DNA of 64,000 bases. Origin: Pochonia chlamydosporia 170 (taxonomy: Eukaryota > Ascomycota > Sordariomycetes > Hypocreales > Clavicipitaceae). The translations under genes were made by a program, and so were the position numbers. Below, piece after piece: positions 54,383 through 64,000 of the stretch. The stretch spans positions 682,001 through 746,000 of the forward strand of contig NC_035796.1 of assembly GCF_001653235.2 (NCBI RefSeq), given 5' to 3'. Below the pieces are notes generated by a model, which did no database searches, was not told the origin of the DNA, and saw only the letters and a list, made by a program, of their open reading frames with translations. Each line of letters starts with the position of its first letter. The stretch's first letter is position 1.

Positions 54383-56671
54383 ATGCCATCGCCAGAACAA
54401 GATGCGTATTCGAACGAAACAACTCGAAGGCTACCTCTTAACGCGGTAACAGCTCCTGTGAAGCCTTCTGGGGTTAGACACCCAACATCCGCCCCCGAAA
54501 TTCTTCCTCCATCCCCTTCAGAATCTGGCTTGCCTTTCAGAATGTCCAACCCATCTGTGGCCTCGCTCTATGCGTCTACCTTCTCGCCTCCCGGCTCAAG
54601 ACCTATGTCACCAGCCAGACAACACTCTCCAAATACGGCGACCCCGGAACCCGTATTCGATCCTTATTCCGGGCGCGGCGCACTGGACTCTATCTTTGAC
54701 AACCCAGGAGAGCCCTTGTCCCAGATTATCCAATCCTTCGTCCCAAACGTATCAGTATATGCTTCGGAAGATACAGAGATTTTAATCAAGAATAAAGGCA
54801 TTCAATATGGACTCTGGGAGCTATTGCGGCCATTTGGCGAGGAAATTCAAGGCAAGATCTCTGTACGAGACAGTCAAGGAATGAGCCGGTCTTTCGAGGA
54901 CTTCGCGATCCGATTTACGAGGTTTGGCGAGAATATTGAGCATCCCGATCCCGATATCTCTAATACTCAAACCATGCCAAACACTGAGGCAGCTGGTTTG
55001 CAGGGAATTACGGAGAGAGACAGGGCCTCGCTTGCTCAAATCGAGAGTATCGTGGACAGGCATTTGGCCTTCGCTGAATGCTCGACTTCAAACCGATCTG
55101 TGCCGGCCATGGACTCCTTACAACAGGGTTTAGACCGCGCCTCTGCTTCACCGTATTACTCCTTGTACCTGAGGCGCTTATTGTCTGGTACACCTATTGT
55201 ACCTCACGAAACTTTTGCCCACCCGGTGGCTTGCGTCATAGCCATCAGCTCTCGGAACGATGCACCCATTGAGGAATTGAGGAAGCTGTATTCTGAGACT
55301 AACCAGGGCAGCAAAAGATTACCTCCTTGGGTGGACAACGACTATCTTAGATATTATATTTTGGTTCACGATGAGGAGAATGATGACATTAACAGGTCAA
55401 TGGGCCTCTTTGAGCAGATGAAGCGGCACCTTGGACTGCATTGCCACCTCCTTCGATTGCGATGTAGTAAAAGCGCGCAGACAGATGACGACAGTATGCC
55501 ATTACCACCCAGTGATTGGATGCCTGCTGCCGAGGAACTGGCTAGAATTGGAAGGAGTGAAAACGGTGAAGATTTCGAAGATCCTACTCAGTACATCTTC
55601 GAGTCTGACGCGACTGCAATACGGACATTTGTTCGGGAAATGGTCACACAATCAATCATCCCCACTATGGAGCGGCACATTTCAATATGGAATGACCAGG
55701 TTGCCTCACGGCGAAGAGGCATTACTGGTCGTTTCATGAATCTATCTCGGAAATGGACTGGCTTTGGGGGCACCTCGAGATCTTCATCTGGTGGGAGCCT
55801 CCATTCCCGAGACAGCTATGATACCTCGGGATATTATCGCGCTGATTCTGCTGAGGCCATCATACGTAAACTTGCTGACTTTGCATTTATGCTGCGGGAC
55901 TGGAAGCTAGCTCATTCAACATATGAGCTGCTGCGATCAGACTTTAGCGAGTCGAAGGCATGGAAGTACCACGCGGCTGCAAATGAAATGGCTGCTATTA
56001 GTTTATTGATTGCGCCGCTACCCTTGACTTCGAAATCTCGCGCAGACTCTGCTGATCAAATGCTTGAGTCGGCATTCTATTCTTATGGCACTAGGTGTAG
56101 CTCTCCATTTGCAGCTACTCGTTGCTTACTTCTGGCGATAGAACTGCTAAGGGCGAGAGGCGGTACAAATATAGATGATGCCAGCAGATGGGGTCTTCGA
56201 CTGCTTGAATCCAGAATTCTAGGACCAGTCGGCGATGCTCTGCTTAAGGAGCGGCTCTGTATTTGCTACTCATCCAAGGTTGGTGTCGGCGCCTGGAGCT
56301 GGGGTACTAGACATCGCAAAGCTGCTGTATGGAGTGTACTGGCGGCACAGGCCTGGAACAAGCAGGGCAAGTATCTCCCAGCTCAGAGGTGTCTGAGCGA
56401 GTGTCATGAGATTTATGGGAATTTGCCTCACAGTAAAGGCATAACACAATTTCGAATCGCAGAGGAATATATTCATTCTCTAGAGCATGAAGTAGCTGAG
56501 AAGCTTAGACTTCAAGACGCAACCGGGTCAAGTAAAGGAGGAGAGGACACCCCAACCATTGATGTTGAGAGCCAAGTATTCACAGATATATCATCCAAAA
56601 GGGCAAGCATAGTTTCAAGAGCTGGTGTATTAGAAACTGCTCCTTTGCGGGGGGAGATGTTAGGGGGGTAG
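54383..56671 (+). CDS. TRS85: TRAPPIII-specific subunit Trs85 (TRAPPC8)
   Basis: Trs85 directs the TRAPP complex, a Ypt1/Rab1 exchange factor, to autophagosome formation sites and early Golgi. One exon encodes 762 residues. The first 100 are proline/serine-rich. The conserved core begins PLSQIIQSFVPNVSVYASED, then GLWELLRPFGEEIQGK and the YYILVHDEEND segment. The helical-repeat half includes LADFAFMLRDWKLAHSTYEL and the WKYHAAANEMAAISLL region. No introns break the frame. The C-terminal extension of higher-eukaryote TRAPPC8 is missing, as is normal in fungi. Confidence 0.93.
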   Translation: MPSPEQDAYSNETTRRLPLNAVTAPVKPSGVRHPTSAPEILPPSPSESGLPFRMSNPSVASLYASTFSPPGSRPMSPARQHSPNTATPEPVFDPYSGRGALDSIFDNPGEPLSQIIQSFVPNVSVYASEDTEILIKNKGIQYGLWELLRPFGEEIQGKISVRDSQGMSRSFEDFAIRFTRFGENIEHPDPDISNTQTMPNTEAAGLQGITERDRASLAQIESIVDRHLAFAECSTSNRSVPAMDSLQQGLDRASASPYYSLYLRRLLSGTPIVPHETFAHPVACVIAISSRNDAPIEELRKLYSETNQGSKRLPPWVDNDYLRYYILVHDEENDDINRSMGLFEQMKRHLGLHCHLLRLRCSKSAQTDDDSMPLPPSDWMPAAEELARIGRSENGEDFEDPTQYIFESDATAIRTFVREMVTQSIIPTMERHISIWNDQVASRRRGITGRFMNLSRKWTGFGGTSRSSSGGSLHSRDSYDTSGYYRADSAEAIIRKLADFAFMLRDWKLAHSTYELLRSDFSESKAWKYHAAANEMAAISLLIAPLPLTSKSRADSADQMLESAFYSYGTRCSSPFAATRCLLLAIELLRARGGTNIDDASRWGLRLLESRILGPVGDALLKERLCICYSSKVGVGAWSWGTRHRKAAVWSVLAAQAWNKQGKYLPAQRCLSECHEIYGNLPHSKGITQFRIAEEYIHSLEHEVAEKLRLQDATGSSKGGEDTPTIDVESQVFTDISSKRASIVSRAGVLETAPLRGEMLGG

Positions 56672-57415
56672 GGGATCATACAAGAACTTGGACGATACCT
56701 TATTGAGCCAAAGAGATGGCCAAGAGTCTTGACTGTGCTTTGCACGGCTCGTCATGTGGACATCTCATCCGTGGCTTCAATGTTTATATTCAAAGCATCT
56801 CGCTTTTGATAGTTCACAATAATCCCAGGGGCTTGCATTCCATACTTTGGCCGCTCAACCCTTTCACAGCCCTTGCTCGCTGTTGGCTAGACTGTGTTGT
56901 GGTCTGGGGGGTTTGGCTGCCCCAGCCATTCAATGTTGTCAACTGGTTCAAATGCTGCGCATGGGTCTCTCTGTTGAAACAGAGAAAGCCACTCGCAGAC
57001 AGTGTCTGGGTTGTCAATACCTCGTGAACATGTGTGCATATGCAGGTATTACGTGCCTTGGTAAGGAGGTAAGGACCTACCCAGGTACCTAGTACTTAAG
57101 TAGGTAGTGAATGGCTTCTAAAAGTTGTGAGCAACTTGACCTTACTTCGGTATCTCACGTTATATTCGCGGACTCCCAAAACCACCGCATTTTCGCAGGA
57201 TATCAGGGAGCTAGTCAGCCCCAACATTGGCCTCTTCCAGCCAGGGTTTCGTATGCTACCCTGCATGTGCATTTTGCCGATATTCCCAGTGCCCCCACTG
57301 ACATGGAGTTCCCAGCCACATGTGCACGTCCCAGGTTTCGATGGGGCCTTAGAATAGCCGTCCCTCCATCGTGCTGTCATACCTAAAGAAGTCGCTCCCA
57401 CAACTATCCACCCCC
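56672..57415. promoter_or_regulatory. TRS85 3' region and CHM7 promoter
   Basis: 744 bases. TTCAATGTTG runs directly into GTCAACTGGT (56929-56947), and a CCTAGG-like cluster is at 57075-57107. No gene is recognised; frames at 57096-57401 are likely chance. Confidence 0.5.
57075..57107. repeat. GGTACCTAGTAC repeat cluster
   Basis: ACCTACCCAGGTACCTAGTA continuing into CTTAAGTAGGTAG; a looser member of the family. It ends 309 bases upstream of the CHM7 start. Confidence 0.75.
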
Positions 57416-58877
57416 ATGGTAGATGTCATGGCCAACTTGTCCGAATTTTTGTCTGAGAACGACGAAAACTTTCGAAAGTATGACAGTCACATTCCGACTC
57501 CCATTCTCAAATTTCGTGGATGCGGTCATCATGCTAATCGGTCAAGAGCCCGCATACAGAGCCCGATTCCCTGCACTTTACAGTGATTTCCGGTCGCAAC
57601 GGACCCTCAACCCAGATGGATATCACGCGAACATTGCTGCCTGGCAAGGGGCACTATCATCACTGTGCCTGAGAGGACTACTTTCGAGTCGCGGATCGAG
57701 CTCGAGTTTATTGATTCTGAGTGTCGATGAACTCCTCCCTCACCACTTCGAAAACCATCGCTTTGGTCAGCCCCTCGCCTTAGGGACTGTAATACGACAG
57801 GCTGTAGCCGACCATAGATTCCTCTCAGTTAATACATTTTTATATCCGCAGGCCGCCACCCTGAGTCGAAATTTGTCGTCTATTACTTGGAGCGCCGCAC
57901 AATGGACTGCCAGACAACTCGGCATCATAGACAGGGTCAATGGCGAAGATAGTCTCCCTACTGGGCGGTATGTTATTGTGAGCAATGTCGAGGCGGTTTC
58001 CCGAGAATTCAAGCGGCAAACAGTCGGGAAATCGTCCCAATTTGACCGAATCTTCACCAGACGACAGTTCCAGGCTGTTTACGCCCCAATACTGGTCGCT
58101 GGCCAATGTCTATCAGAAGATGACATGGAGGTGTTGCTCACCTTCTTGTCCAGGAACATGCGCGTTATTGACTACGATGGCGAGATAATACGCATTCGGC
58201 AACCTTCTGACGAACCAAGGATAAGTCCAGAGGATGCAGCAGTAGCATCGATCAAAGAATTAACTGCAAATCTCCGTCACCAAACCAATGTCCTCAACGA
58301 CCAAATCGACTCCCTCAACCGCGAAGTGCGGGCCGCTCTGGAACGTGAGAACCGCATTGCTGCTCATGCTTCGTTGAAATCCAAAAAACTAGCAGAATCT
58401 TTGCTTGCGAAACGATATGCAACCTTGCATCAACTCGAAGACATAGCTGCCAAGGTTGAGCAGGCATCAGATCAAGTACAGCTTGTGAATGTGATGAAAT
58501 CATCTGCCAATGCCCTAAGAAATCTTAATAATCGAGTCGGGGGCAGTGAGACTGTGCAGGAAGTCATGGGCCACATCCGAGAGCAAATATCTGACGTGGA
58601 TGAAGTGGCAGCGATTTTGGCAGAATCTACGGGGGAGATTGTCAACGAATCGGAGATTGATGAGGAACTGGAAGCTTTGGAGACTGAGGCACGCGGAAAG
58701 GTGCAATTGGAAGAAGGGCAAGGGATTACGCAAGGGGAGGATCCAACTGCAGAGGGAATACAGAGTCGATTGGCAGCTCTATCCACGCCACCTTCTGAAA
58801 TTATCCCAGATAAGGGTCAATCAAATTCTGAAACGATTGAGGCACGAGTTGCTGGCTTATCACTGGAGCACAGTTAA
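57416..58877 (+). CDS. CHM7: ESCRT-III-like protein Chm7 (CHMP7)
   Basis: Chm7/CHMP7 joins ESCRT-II-like winged helices to a Snf7 domain and starts ESCRT-III repair and surveillance at the nuclear envelope. Exons 57416-57477 and 57560-58877 give 459 residues, joining FLSENDENFR to KARFPALYSDFRSQ. A longer single-exon frame starting at 57423 is in another phase at the front and misses this conserved start. Winged helices occupy about 20-230. The Snf7 helices follow, with KKLAESLLAKRYATLHQLED and LRNLNNRVGGSETVQEVMGH, and an acidic tail ends the protein. ATG 57416 (MVDVMANLSEF) and ATG 57428 are both possible. The RING gene at 21.3 kb is a family predicted for the same membrane, though far away. 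Confidence 0.92.
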
Positions 58878-59260
58878 TAAATATCATGCGTTTGTGGTGG
58901 ACTTTCTGGAGGACTCGGAACACATTTCCAACATTTTCATCCTCCTTCACACAATTGCTTGCGGGTTTTGACGCACATCCCAAGTCGCAGATATCCATGG
59001 GCTCTCACATATGCATCTGTACAAACAGTAGATCCTCAGATGGATCAATACAGGCAGGAAGTTTGACTGCAGGCTTCACGGCCACAGCATTTGTGATCGA
59101 CTGAGCCGTCATTACTAGTATCTTATTTGATTGTCTCACGTGTGCTTGATAAACAAGTTTTATTTGTGTTGGCCCTCTACTTGTATTTGCGCAATTCATC
59201 ATCAAACATAAGCACATCATGTATGGCCAGCCTCGGCCATGTGAGAGTCCGGAATGATGG
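58878..59260. other. CHM7-RAD18 tail-to-tail region
   Basis: 383 bases between convergent stop codons. 3' UTRs expected; nothing recognised. Confidence 0.4.
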
Positions 59261-60622
59261 TTAGGGCTCAGGTTCGGCGATGCTTCTCATCGCTGGTATC
59301 GGCGAGGGCTCAGTCTGAACTTCGCTCATTTCAGTGTCAAACTGCGATGACGCACCATCTAAAATCGCTGCATCAGTCTGCCGTGTTTCTGCTGTTAATC
59401 CACTAATTCCCTCGTAGTTAGTCCGGCTGTCATGTAAGTCGTTGGTGACGCAACTACTTATTCTTCGTTCTGCATCATCGGTTATATCTCTAGGAGATTC
59501 TTTGGCTCGTAGTCTGCTGTTCCGCGCATTTGCAATTAGATCTTTGAAAGACGAATCATGCTTCGCAGCCCACGCAGCACCATCGAAATTCTTGTCCTTT
59601 ATCGTGACTGCAGAGATGGTTCCCTTGGTGGCAGCAATAGCTCTATGCCCCTGTGTCCTCTCCCAGACGTCTAGGTCCTGCAAAAGTTGCGACCGCTTTC
59701 GAGGTTGAGCAGAATCACAATTAGCATTCCAGATCGTAATCCACTCTTTATGGCGCTTTTCCAGTGTCAGCCTTGGCCCTTGATTTGGTATTCCTAGTTC
59801 TGCCAGTTTTTTTCGCAGGGCTGGCTCCTTCAACATCGAATAGTTCAGCGCGGGTAGTCGGTCTGGCGTCGTCTTCTGCCGCAGCTGCTTTGCCTCCAAT
59901 TCCCGTCCGGTAGATAGGGTTTCGCTGGTCATTGACTCCGGCGTTGGCCCTGAGCACGCTTCTAAGTGTTGGAAAACTTGCCAGGCCTTCATTTTCATTT
60001 CGCAGGATGGGCACGGCACAAAGCTGTCGGCTGGGTAGAGGTTAGCCGAATCTAGTCTAACAGGATGCGTATACAAACCATTTGCTGGGCTATAGTCAGA
60101 GTCGCCATCGTCATCATTATTGCTGCCCTCGTCTTCATCGGATGCCGGAATAATAACTCGCCCAAAGCCTCGCTCTGGAGACATATGGCTCGCGCTTCTA
60201 GTTCCATTGCTAGCCAGTCGTGTAGACATTCGGACGCGCTTGGACGTTGGCGAAACAGCGGAATCGGTCGTTCTACCGTTGTCGCTTTTTCGTTTCTTGG
60301 GCTGCACCGTTTGCAACTCGCTACGGGCTACATCCAGTGCCGCTTGCCGTGCTGTTGAAAAGGCTTCTACCGACTCCTCCAAGGCCCAATTACTTCGCAG
60401 TTTCAGCTCCTGCTCAGGAGCTCGACACAAGGGACATTTGCCATCATTAGACAAGGCCCGTCGTATGCAAAGAGAACAGAAAGTATGAGAACATGTCGTA
60501 ATCATTGGCGTCTTGTAAAAGTCCTTGCAGACTTGACAGCGCATCGATGCCTCAACCGCGGCCAGGCAGGCGAGGGGTGTGGCAAGCCAGTCTGTCGAGT
60601 CAGGAACATCGTCCACAGCCAT
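59261..60622 (-). CDS. RAD18: E3 ubiquitin ligase Rad18 (UvsH)
   Basis: Rad18 with Rad6 mono-ubiquitinates PCNA at stalled forks, opening translesion and template-switch bypass. One exon encodes 453 residues. The RING holds Cys29, Cys32, Cys44, His46, Cys49, Cys52, Cys63 and Cys66 (CQVCKDFYKTPMITTCSHTF). The UBZ4 zinc finger has Cys204, Cys207, His219 and Cys223 (CPSCEMKMKAWQVFQHLEAC), and a SAP DNA-binding motif covers about 258-295 (LRKKLAELGIPNQGPRLTLE). The order RING-UBZ-SAP and the length fit fungal Rad18/UvsH/Uvs-2. It is divergent from POL32. Confidence 0.96.
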   Translation of the reverse strand: MAVDDVPDSTDWLATPLACLAAVEASMRCQVCKDFYKTPMITTCSHTFCSLCIRRALSNDGKCPLCRAPEQELKLRSNWALEESVEAFSTARQAALDVARSELQTVQPKKRKSDNGRTTDSAVSPTSKRVRMSTRLASNGTRSASHMSPERGFGRVIIPASDEDEGSNNDDDGDSDYSPANGLYTHPVRLDSANLYPADSFVPCPSCEMKMKAWQVFQHLEACSGPTPESMTSETLSTGRELEAKQLRQKTTPDRLPALNYSMLKEPALRKKLAELGIPNQGPRLTLEKRHKEWITIWNANCDSAQPRKRSQLLQDLDVWERTQGHRAIAATKGTISAVTIKDKNFDGAAWAAKHDSSFKDLIANARNSRLRAKESPRDITDDAERRISSCVTNDLHDSRTNYEGISGLTAETRQTDAAILDGASSQFDTEMSEVQTEPSPIPAMRSIAEPEP

Positions 60623-60953
60623 TTGGCCAGAGTTAAGCTGTGATACTTGATGTTGGATGGTATGCTCCTAGCTCAGCTGTTGGAAATATTCCGAGGGACA
60701 ATAGATAGTGAAAGATCTTATGAAGCTGTCTAAACCGTTTCTGCGACAGCGACGCGTTGTGGGGCGAACATTTGGCCTTGCTGAACCAACACCTGTTGCG
60801 TGCCTACCTACCTAGGTAGGTACTAGGTAGCCAGTCGTAATTGGTGCCACGTGACATCGCGTTTTGGTGGGAAGAGGTCAGTCGCGTTGATGGTCACAAC
60901 TAAGCTCCCACCCACTCTGTTACCAACGGCAGGTCACCAAATAATTCCTTTCT
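60623..60953. promoter_or_regulatory. Shared RAD18/POL32 promoter with MCB-type box
   Basis: 331 bases separate the two start codons. ACGCGT, the MluI cell-cycle box bound by MBF in yeasts, is at 60752-60757, and two more CGCGTT half-sites lie near 60864 and 60891. A CCTAGG cluster is at 60803-60830. Confidence 0.6.
60803..60830. repeat. CCTAGG quasi-palindromic repeat cluster
   Basis: CCTACCTACCTAGGTAGGTA then CTAGGTAG; near-perfect dyad centred on CCTAGG. It lies 181 bases from the RAD18 ATG and 124 bases from the POL32 ATG. Confidence 0.87.
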
Positions 60954-62543
60954 ATGGATGAACACAGAAAGTTTCTGGCAGATCGCCTGCTGAGCGAGGG
61001 GCGACCGGTAAGCTTCATAAAATGATATCCGTATCCAAAACTGATTTTGGCCCACTTCCAGATCTCCTACCGAGCCCTAAGCGCCTCCCTCGATGTTCAT
61101 GTCAACAAGGCAAAAGGGTACTGTGGTTATCAGCCCAATATTTTCCCACCCTTGTTCCCATTTGCCTATTACACCGCTACATGTATGTTCTTGTGTACTA
61201 ATTGGAGTTCGTAGCATACTCTTTGATTTCCACCAGTATCAAAATGGAATGCAGGCAAACTCGATACACGCAACCTACCTCGTCTGCGGTGTTGTTGCTT
61301 CAGCAAGTAGGGCGGTGGATAACGCTGAAATGGATGACTCGCCTCGCCATTCGGATACTTTAACACCGTTGGCGAGCCCTAAAAAGTTGACCCTTGTGGG
61401 CGAAGAGAATTTGCAAGGTTAGCACCGTCGAATTCAATGTACATGTTACGCCAACGAAGACCTGTTACTGACAAACAAGAAGAGGTGTTGGACATTTATG
61501 AAAGCATTACGTCAATTCATTTATATGCCTTGTCACCTATGGCGAAGAAAGCTTTCTGGTTTTGTGAAGAATCGGTCTATCAGGGGAACGATGGCGGTGC
61601 AGTCTACAAGAAGAACACTGGCCTGCACCACAAGCTCGGAGTTGTTACTAATCCACACCTCCGTCTGCGAGATCGCAACACTCATCATACCCCGGCCCTT
61701 TCCAGTACTGCGCGGCCCCCAATTGAGGAGGATGAGCAAGTCCATCAGGACAAGAAGAACATAACTGGCCCATCGTCGACAGCCAAGCGGCTGCCTACCG
61801 CACATAAGAAGGAGGCAATTGGTACCGTAAATCGAGAGAAACCAAACTCCATACTCAAATCATTTGCGAAGGCCAATATCCATGTCCCTGGGAAGGTTAC
61901 AAGCCAAGTTAAGCAAGATGATGGGCCTGCCGCGCTTTCAGATGATGGAGAGCCCGATGACTGGGACATTGTGCCCTCCAAACCCACCTCCGATTCGCAC
62001 TCCATCACGAAGTCGCGCAGAGATCGAGAGGATGCTTTAAGACGTATGATGGAGGACGAAGATGACGAAGATGACGAAGCACAACCGGTTGAATCAGCCG
62101 CACTCGTAAATGATAACGTCGAGATGACGGAAAGCCCTGTGCCCGAAGCCTCTCCTGGAGCAGAGCCCACACCCGAGAAGCTGTCAATCACCCAGGTCGA
62201 CAAGGAGCCTTCGGAGATACTTTCAAGTACCGGAGACGGCCGGAGACGGGGTAAGCGTAGGGTTATGAAGAAGAAGCGAATCCTGGACGATCAGGGTTAC
62301 ATGGGTTCGTATTGCTTTTACCAACCCCGAATCGCGCCCAATGGGACCTGTGAGCTTACTCTGTGAATAGTCACCATTCAAGAACCTGGGTGGGAGTCCT
62401 TTTCTGAGGACGAAACTTCCCCGCCCGCCAAAAAGCCAACCTCTGCAACTGGACCGACACAATCTTCATCATCTGCTAAGACAAAGATGGCGTCTCTGAA
62501 GGGCTCTCAAGGCAGCATCATGTCTTTTTTTGCCAAGAAATGA
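60954..62543 (+). CDS. POL32: DNA polymerase delta subunit Pol32/Cdc27
   Basis: Pol32 ties polymerase delta (and zeta) to PCNA and is needed for break-induced replication and lesion bypass. Five exons, 60954-61007, 61062-61117, 61215-61417, 61483-62304 and 62371-62543, give 435 residues. The N-terminal winged-helix part reads LADRLLSEGRP-ISYRALSA and AKG-ILFDFHQYQN across introns, then LTLVGEENLQ-EVLDIYESI. A long charged, disordered middle follows. The extreme C-terminus GSQGSIMSFFAKK is a PIP box (Gln425, Ile428, Phe431, Phe432), which decides the identity. The fourth exon could start at an earlier AG, but only 61483 keeps the family reading. It is convergent with the aminotransferase gene, 66 bases away. 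Confidence 0.9.
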
Positions 62544-62609
62544 TTTCAAGAACAACAACACAATTTGCAATAATTCATTAGGCAAATGATAAGAGAAGGT
62601 TGCTGGTCT

Positions 62610-64000
62610 TCATTTGTAGCAATCTACGAAATTCGAACATACCCCTGATGCCACCGTCCTGGCACTGCAATGCAACTTATCGTTTAACATGCGCTTCAAT
62701 AGCGCACCGAGTCTTTGGATACCTTCAACCATGACATCCTCTGGCTCCCATGCAAAGCATATTCGAATATCGCCGCTGAACTGTGCATTGCCTTCGTCCC
62801 CGTGAACTTCAAACATACAACCGTAACCTATCGCAAGATTTTCCTCTTCCAACGCGACCTGGGCAACCAATTTGGAGTTTAACGATACTCCGTGTCCCGG
62901 GGACAGCCATATGAAATATCCACCATAGTACGGAGTCCCAACGAGGCTCGTCTCTCGGACGTTGTAACCCAAAGGCTTGATGCATTGACGAATAGCGTTC
63001 ATGGCGAGATTATGCCTTATTTGTAACGACGGACAAGCTGTGCAAGCTATATGCTTCTGTAGCTCACCCGTTCGAAGGGTTTCGCCGAGAATCGCTGCAC
63101 ACAACTGACTCGGGGCTCCGCCTGAAAGTGTAGAAGCTGTGTCACCCAGCCCGATGACAAAGTTAGAGGCGGCTTCGACCCAACCAGTTCGGACTCCTGG
63201 GCCGGCAATTTTACTGAATGAACCATTGCTGACAGTGTAACCAAACTTTCCAGAATCTTGCTCCGCGTATCCCATTGACCGTTCTATGTCACAGAGTCTA
63301 GGGAGTCTTGGGTAGTCTTGCCTATTCTGTTGGCCTACTGAGTCGATGGGCCACTGTAGAAAATCGTACACGTCATCACAAACTACGAGAGCGTCGTTTC
63401 TCCGAGCCAGTTGCACCAGTCCTTCACGCCGTCGGAAAGACATGGTTTTGCCAGAAGGATTGGCACAAGTTGGTACGACGTACACTACATGTCTGTACAG
63501 CTTTCTCGTGGTACCGGGAAGCTTTACAGGCTGCGACATTATTAGACTTTGTAAGTGTCCGCTTGCGATAATGCATCATGCCTCGAAACTTACCGGGAGT
63601 TGCTGTTTGTGGCATTCTGCCTGCTCTACCTTCTTCATGCTCTCTTCCAAGGCAATCAAATCGATTCCTTCCTCATCCTCTGGCGATGCCCTCAGTTTTC
63701 CAGTAAACCCTGAATCCTCGAATATTCCGCATGCCAAGTAATAACATGGAGCAATAATCCAAATCGCTTTAGTGTAGTTTGGATCCGTGAAGCTCTGGAG
63801 AATGCAGGCCAAGCTTTGACTTGCTCCGCCGGTGACGCATATGCGACTTGGGTCTGGGTCAACACTGTAATGTTGGCCCAGCCATTTGGATAACTCTTTT
63901 CTCAAAGTTGGGTGGCCTGCGCTTGGGCCATATTGGAGAATCGGGGTGTACTCATCGCGATCAAGAAGCACACGGTTGCAGGCGGTTGAGAGCATGGCAG
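62610..64000 (-). CDS. Class I/II PLP-dependent aminotransferase (5' end outside window)
   Basis: The fold is that of MocR-/Aro8-like and kynurenine/alpha-aminoadipate-type aminotransferases. Exons from 64000 (running off the window) to 63594 and from 63530 to 62610 give about 442 visible residues. Motifs are LQYGPSAGHPTLRKELSKWL, CVTGGASQSLACIL, VYVVPTCANPSG (substrate-side Asn), VCDDVYDFLQW (Asp/Tyr holding PLP) and SNGSFSKIAGPGVRTGW with the Schiff-base lysine. The C-terminal part has GGYFIWLSPG and IRICFAWE. The N-terminus lies beyond the window, and the ATG at 63995 is internal (LSTACNRVLLDRDEY follows). Substrate is not determinable; similar fungal genes are often annotated valine-pyruvate or aromatic aminotransferases. 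Confidence 0.9.

Noticed and set aside
57423..57559. Single-exon N-terminus of CHM7 starting MSWPTCPNF
   Set aside because: Reads through an intron with GTATGA donor, GCTAATC branch and ACAG acceptor; the spliced form restores the conserved family start.
1..64000. tRNA, rRNA and snRNA genes
   Set aside because: I looked for box A/B-like GGTTCRA contexts with pairing stems and for snRNA landmarks and found none convincing; a tRNAscan or Rfam run would be decisive.

Overview
The window is nuclear DNA from a filamentous ascomycete fungus (Pezizomycotina). The absence of transposons, the many small GT-AG introns (about 45-160 bases, often with CTAAC/CTGAC-like branch sites) and families such as the Anp1 mannosyltransferase, Asi-type RING protein, CutA-like nucleotidyltransferase and Ula1 all point that way. 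A sordariomycete, perhaps Hypocreales, is my guess. Exon-intron structures were built by hand from splice signals, reading-frame continuity and remembered family sequence. There are 27 protein genes, two of them cut by the window edges. I recognised no tRNA, rRNA, snRNA, CRISPR array or intact mobile element.

Left part (1-16.7 kb): the 3' end of a CCA-adding enzyme gene (CCA1), TTI2 (PIKK assembly), FIG4 (PI(3,5)P2 turnover), a large Gea/GBF1 ARF-GEF gene, ANP1 (Golgi mannan polymerase) and RKI1 (ribose-5-phosphate isomerase). Middle (18.9-37 kb): MTR3 (exosome), an Asi-type membrane RING protein, SEN34 (tRNA splicing), ELP4 (Elongator), RPB8 (RNA polymerases), a Nudix hydrolase, OPI10/Hikeshi, YND1 (Golgi apyrase), HEI10 (meiotic RING protein) and ULA1 (NEDD8 activation). 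Right part (38.6-64 kb): a short-chain dehydrogenase, PRS1 (PRPP synthetase), an Asteroid/XPG-like nuclease, a CutA-like nucleotidyltransferase, TFG1 (TFIIF), BUD13 (splicing), TRS85 (TRAPPIII), CHM7 (ESCRT), RAD18 and POL32 (damage tolerance) and the 3' part of an aminotransferase gene.

This is a housekeeping region, not a secondary-metabolite or virulence cluster. Genes alternate strands, giving many shared divergent promoters (ANP1/RKI1, ELP4/RPB8, Nudix/OPI10, ULA1/SDR, PRS1/Asteroid, CutA-like/TFG1, BUD13/TRS85, RAD18/POL32) and several tight tail-to-tail pairs. RAD18/POL32 is the most meaningful pair: both products act on PCNA in lesion bypass, and their 331-base promoter holds an ACGCGT cell-cycle box.

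The most unusual observations are: (1) a roughly 400-residue insertion inside the catalytic domain of the CutA-like nucleotidyltransferase, with stretches that look like retrotransposon Gag; (2) a family of short quasi-palindromic CCTAGG/GGTACC repeats, every large copy of which lies 100-525 bases upstream of a start codon; (3) other short intergenic motifs (TTCAATGTTG, ACCAGACCAGAC, CAGGTCAACTGG) that recur across unrelated promoters, some as perfect inverted or direct repeats.
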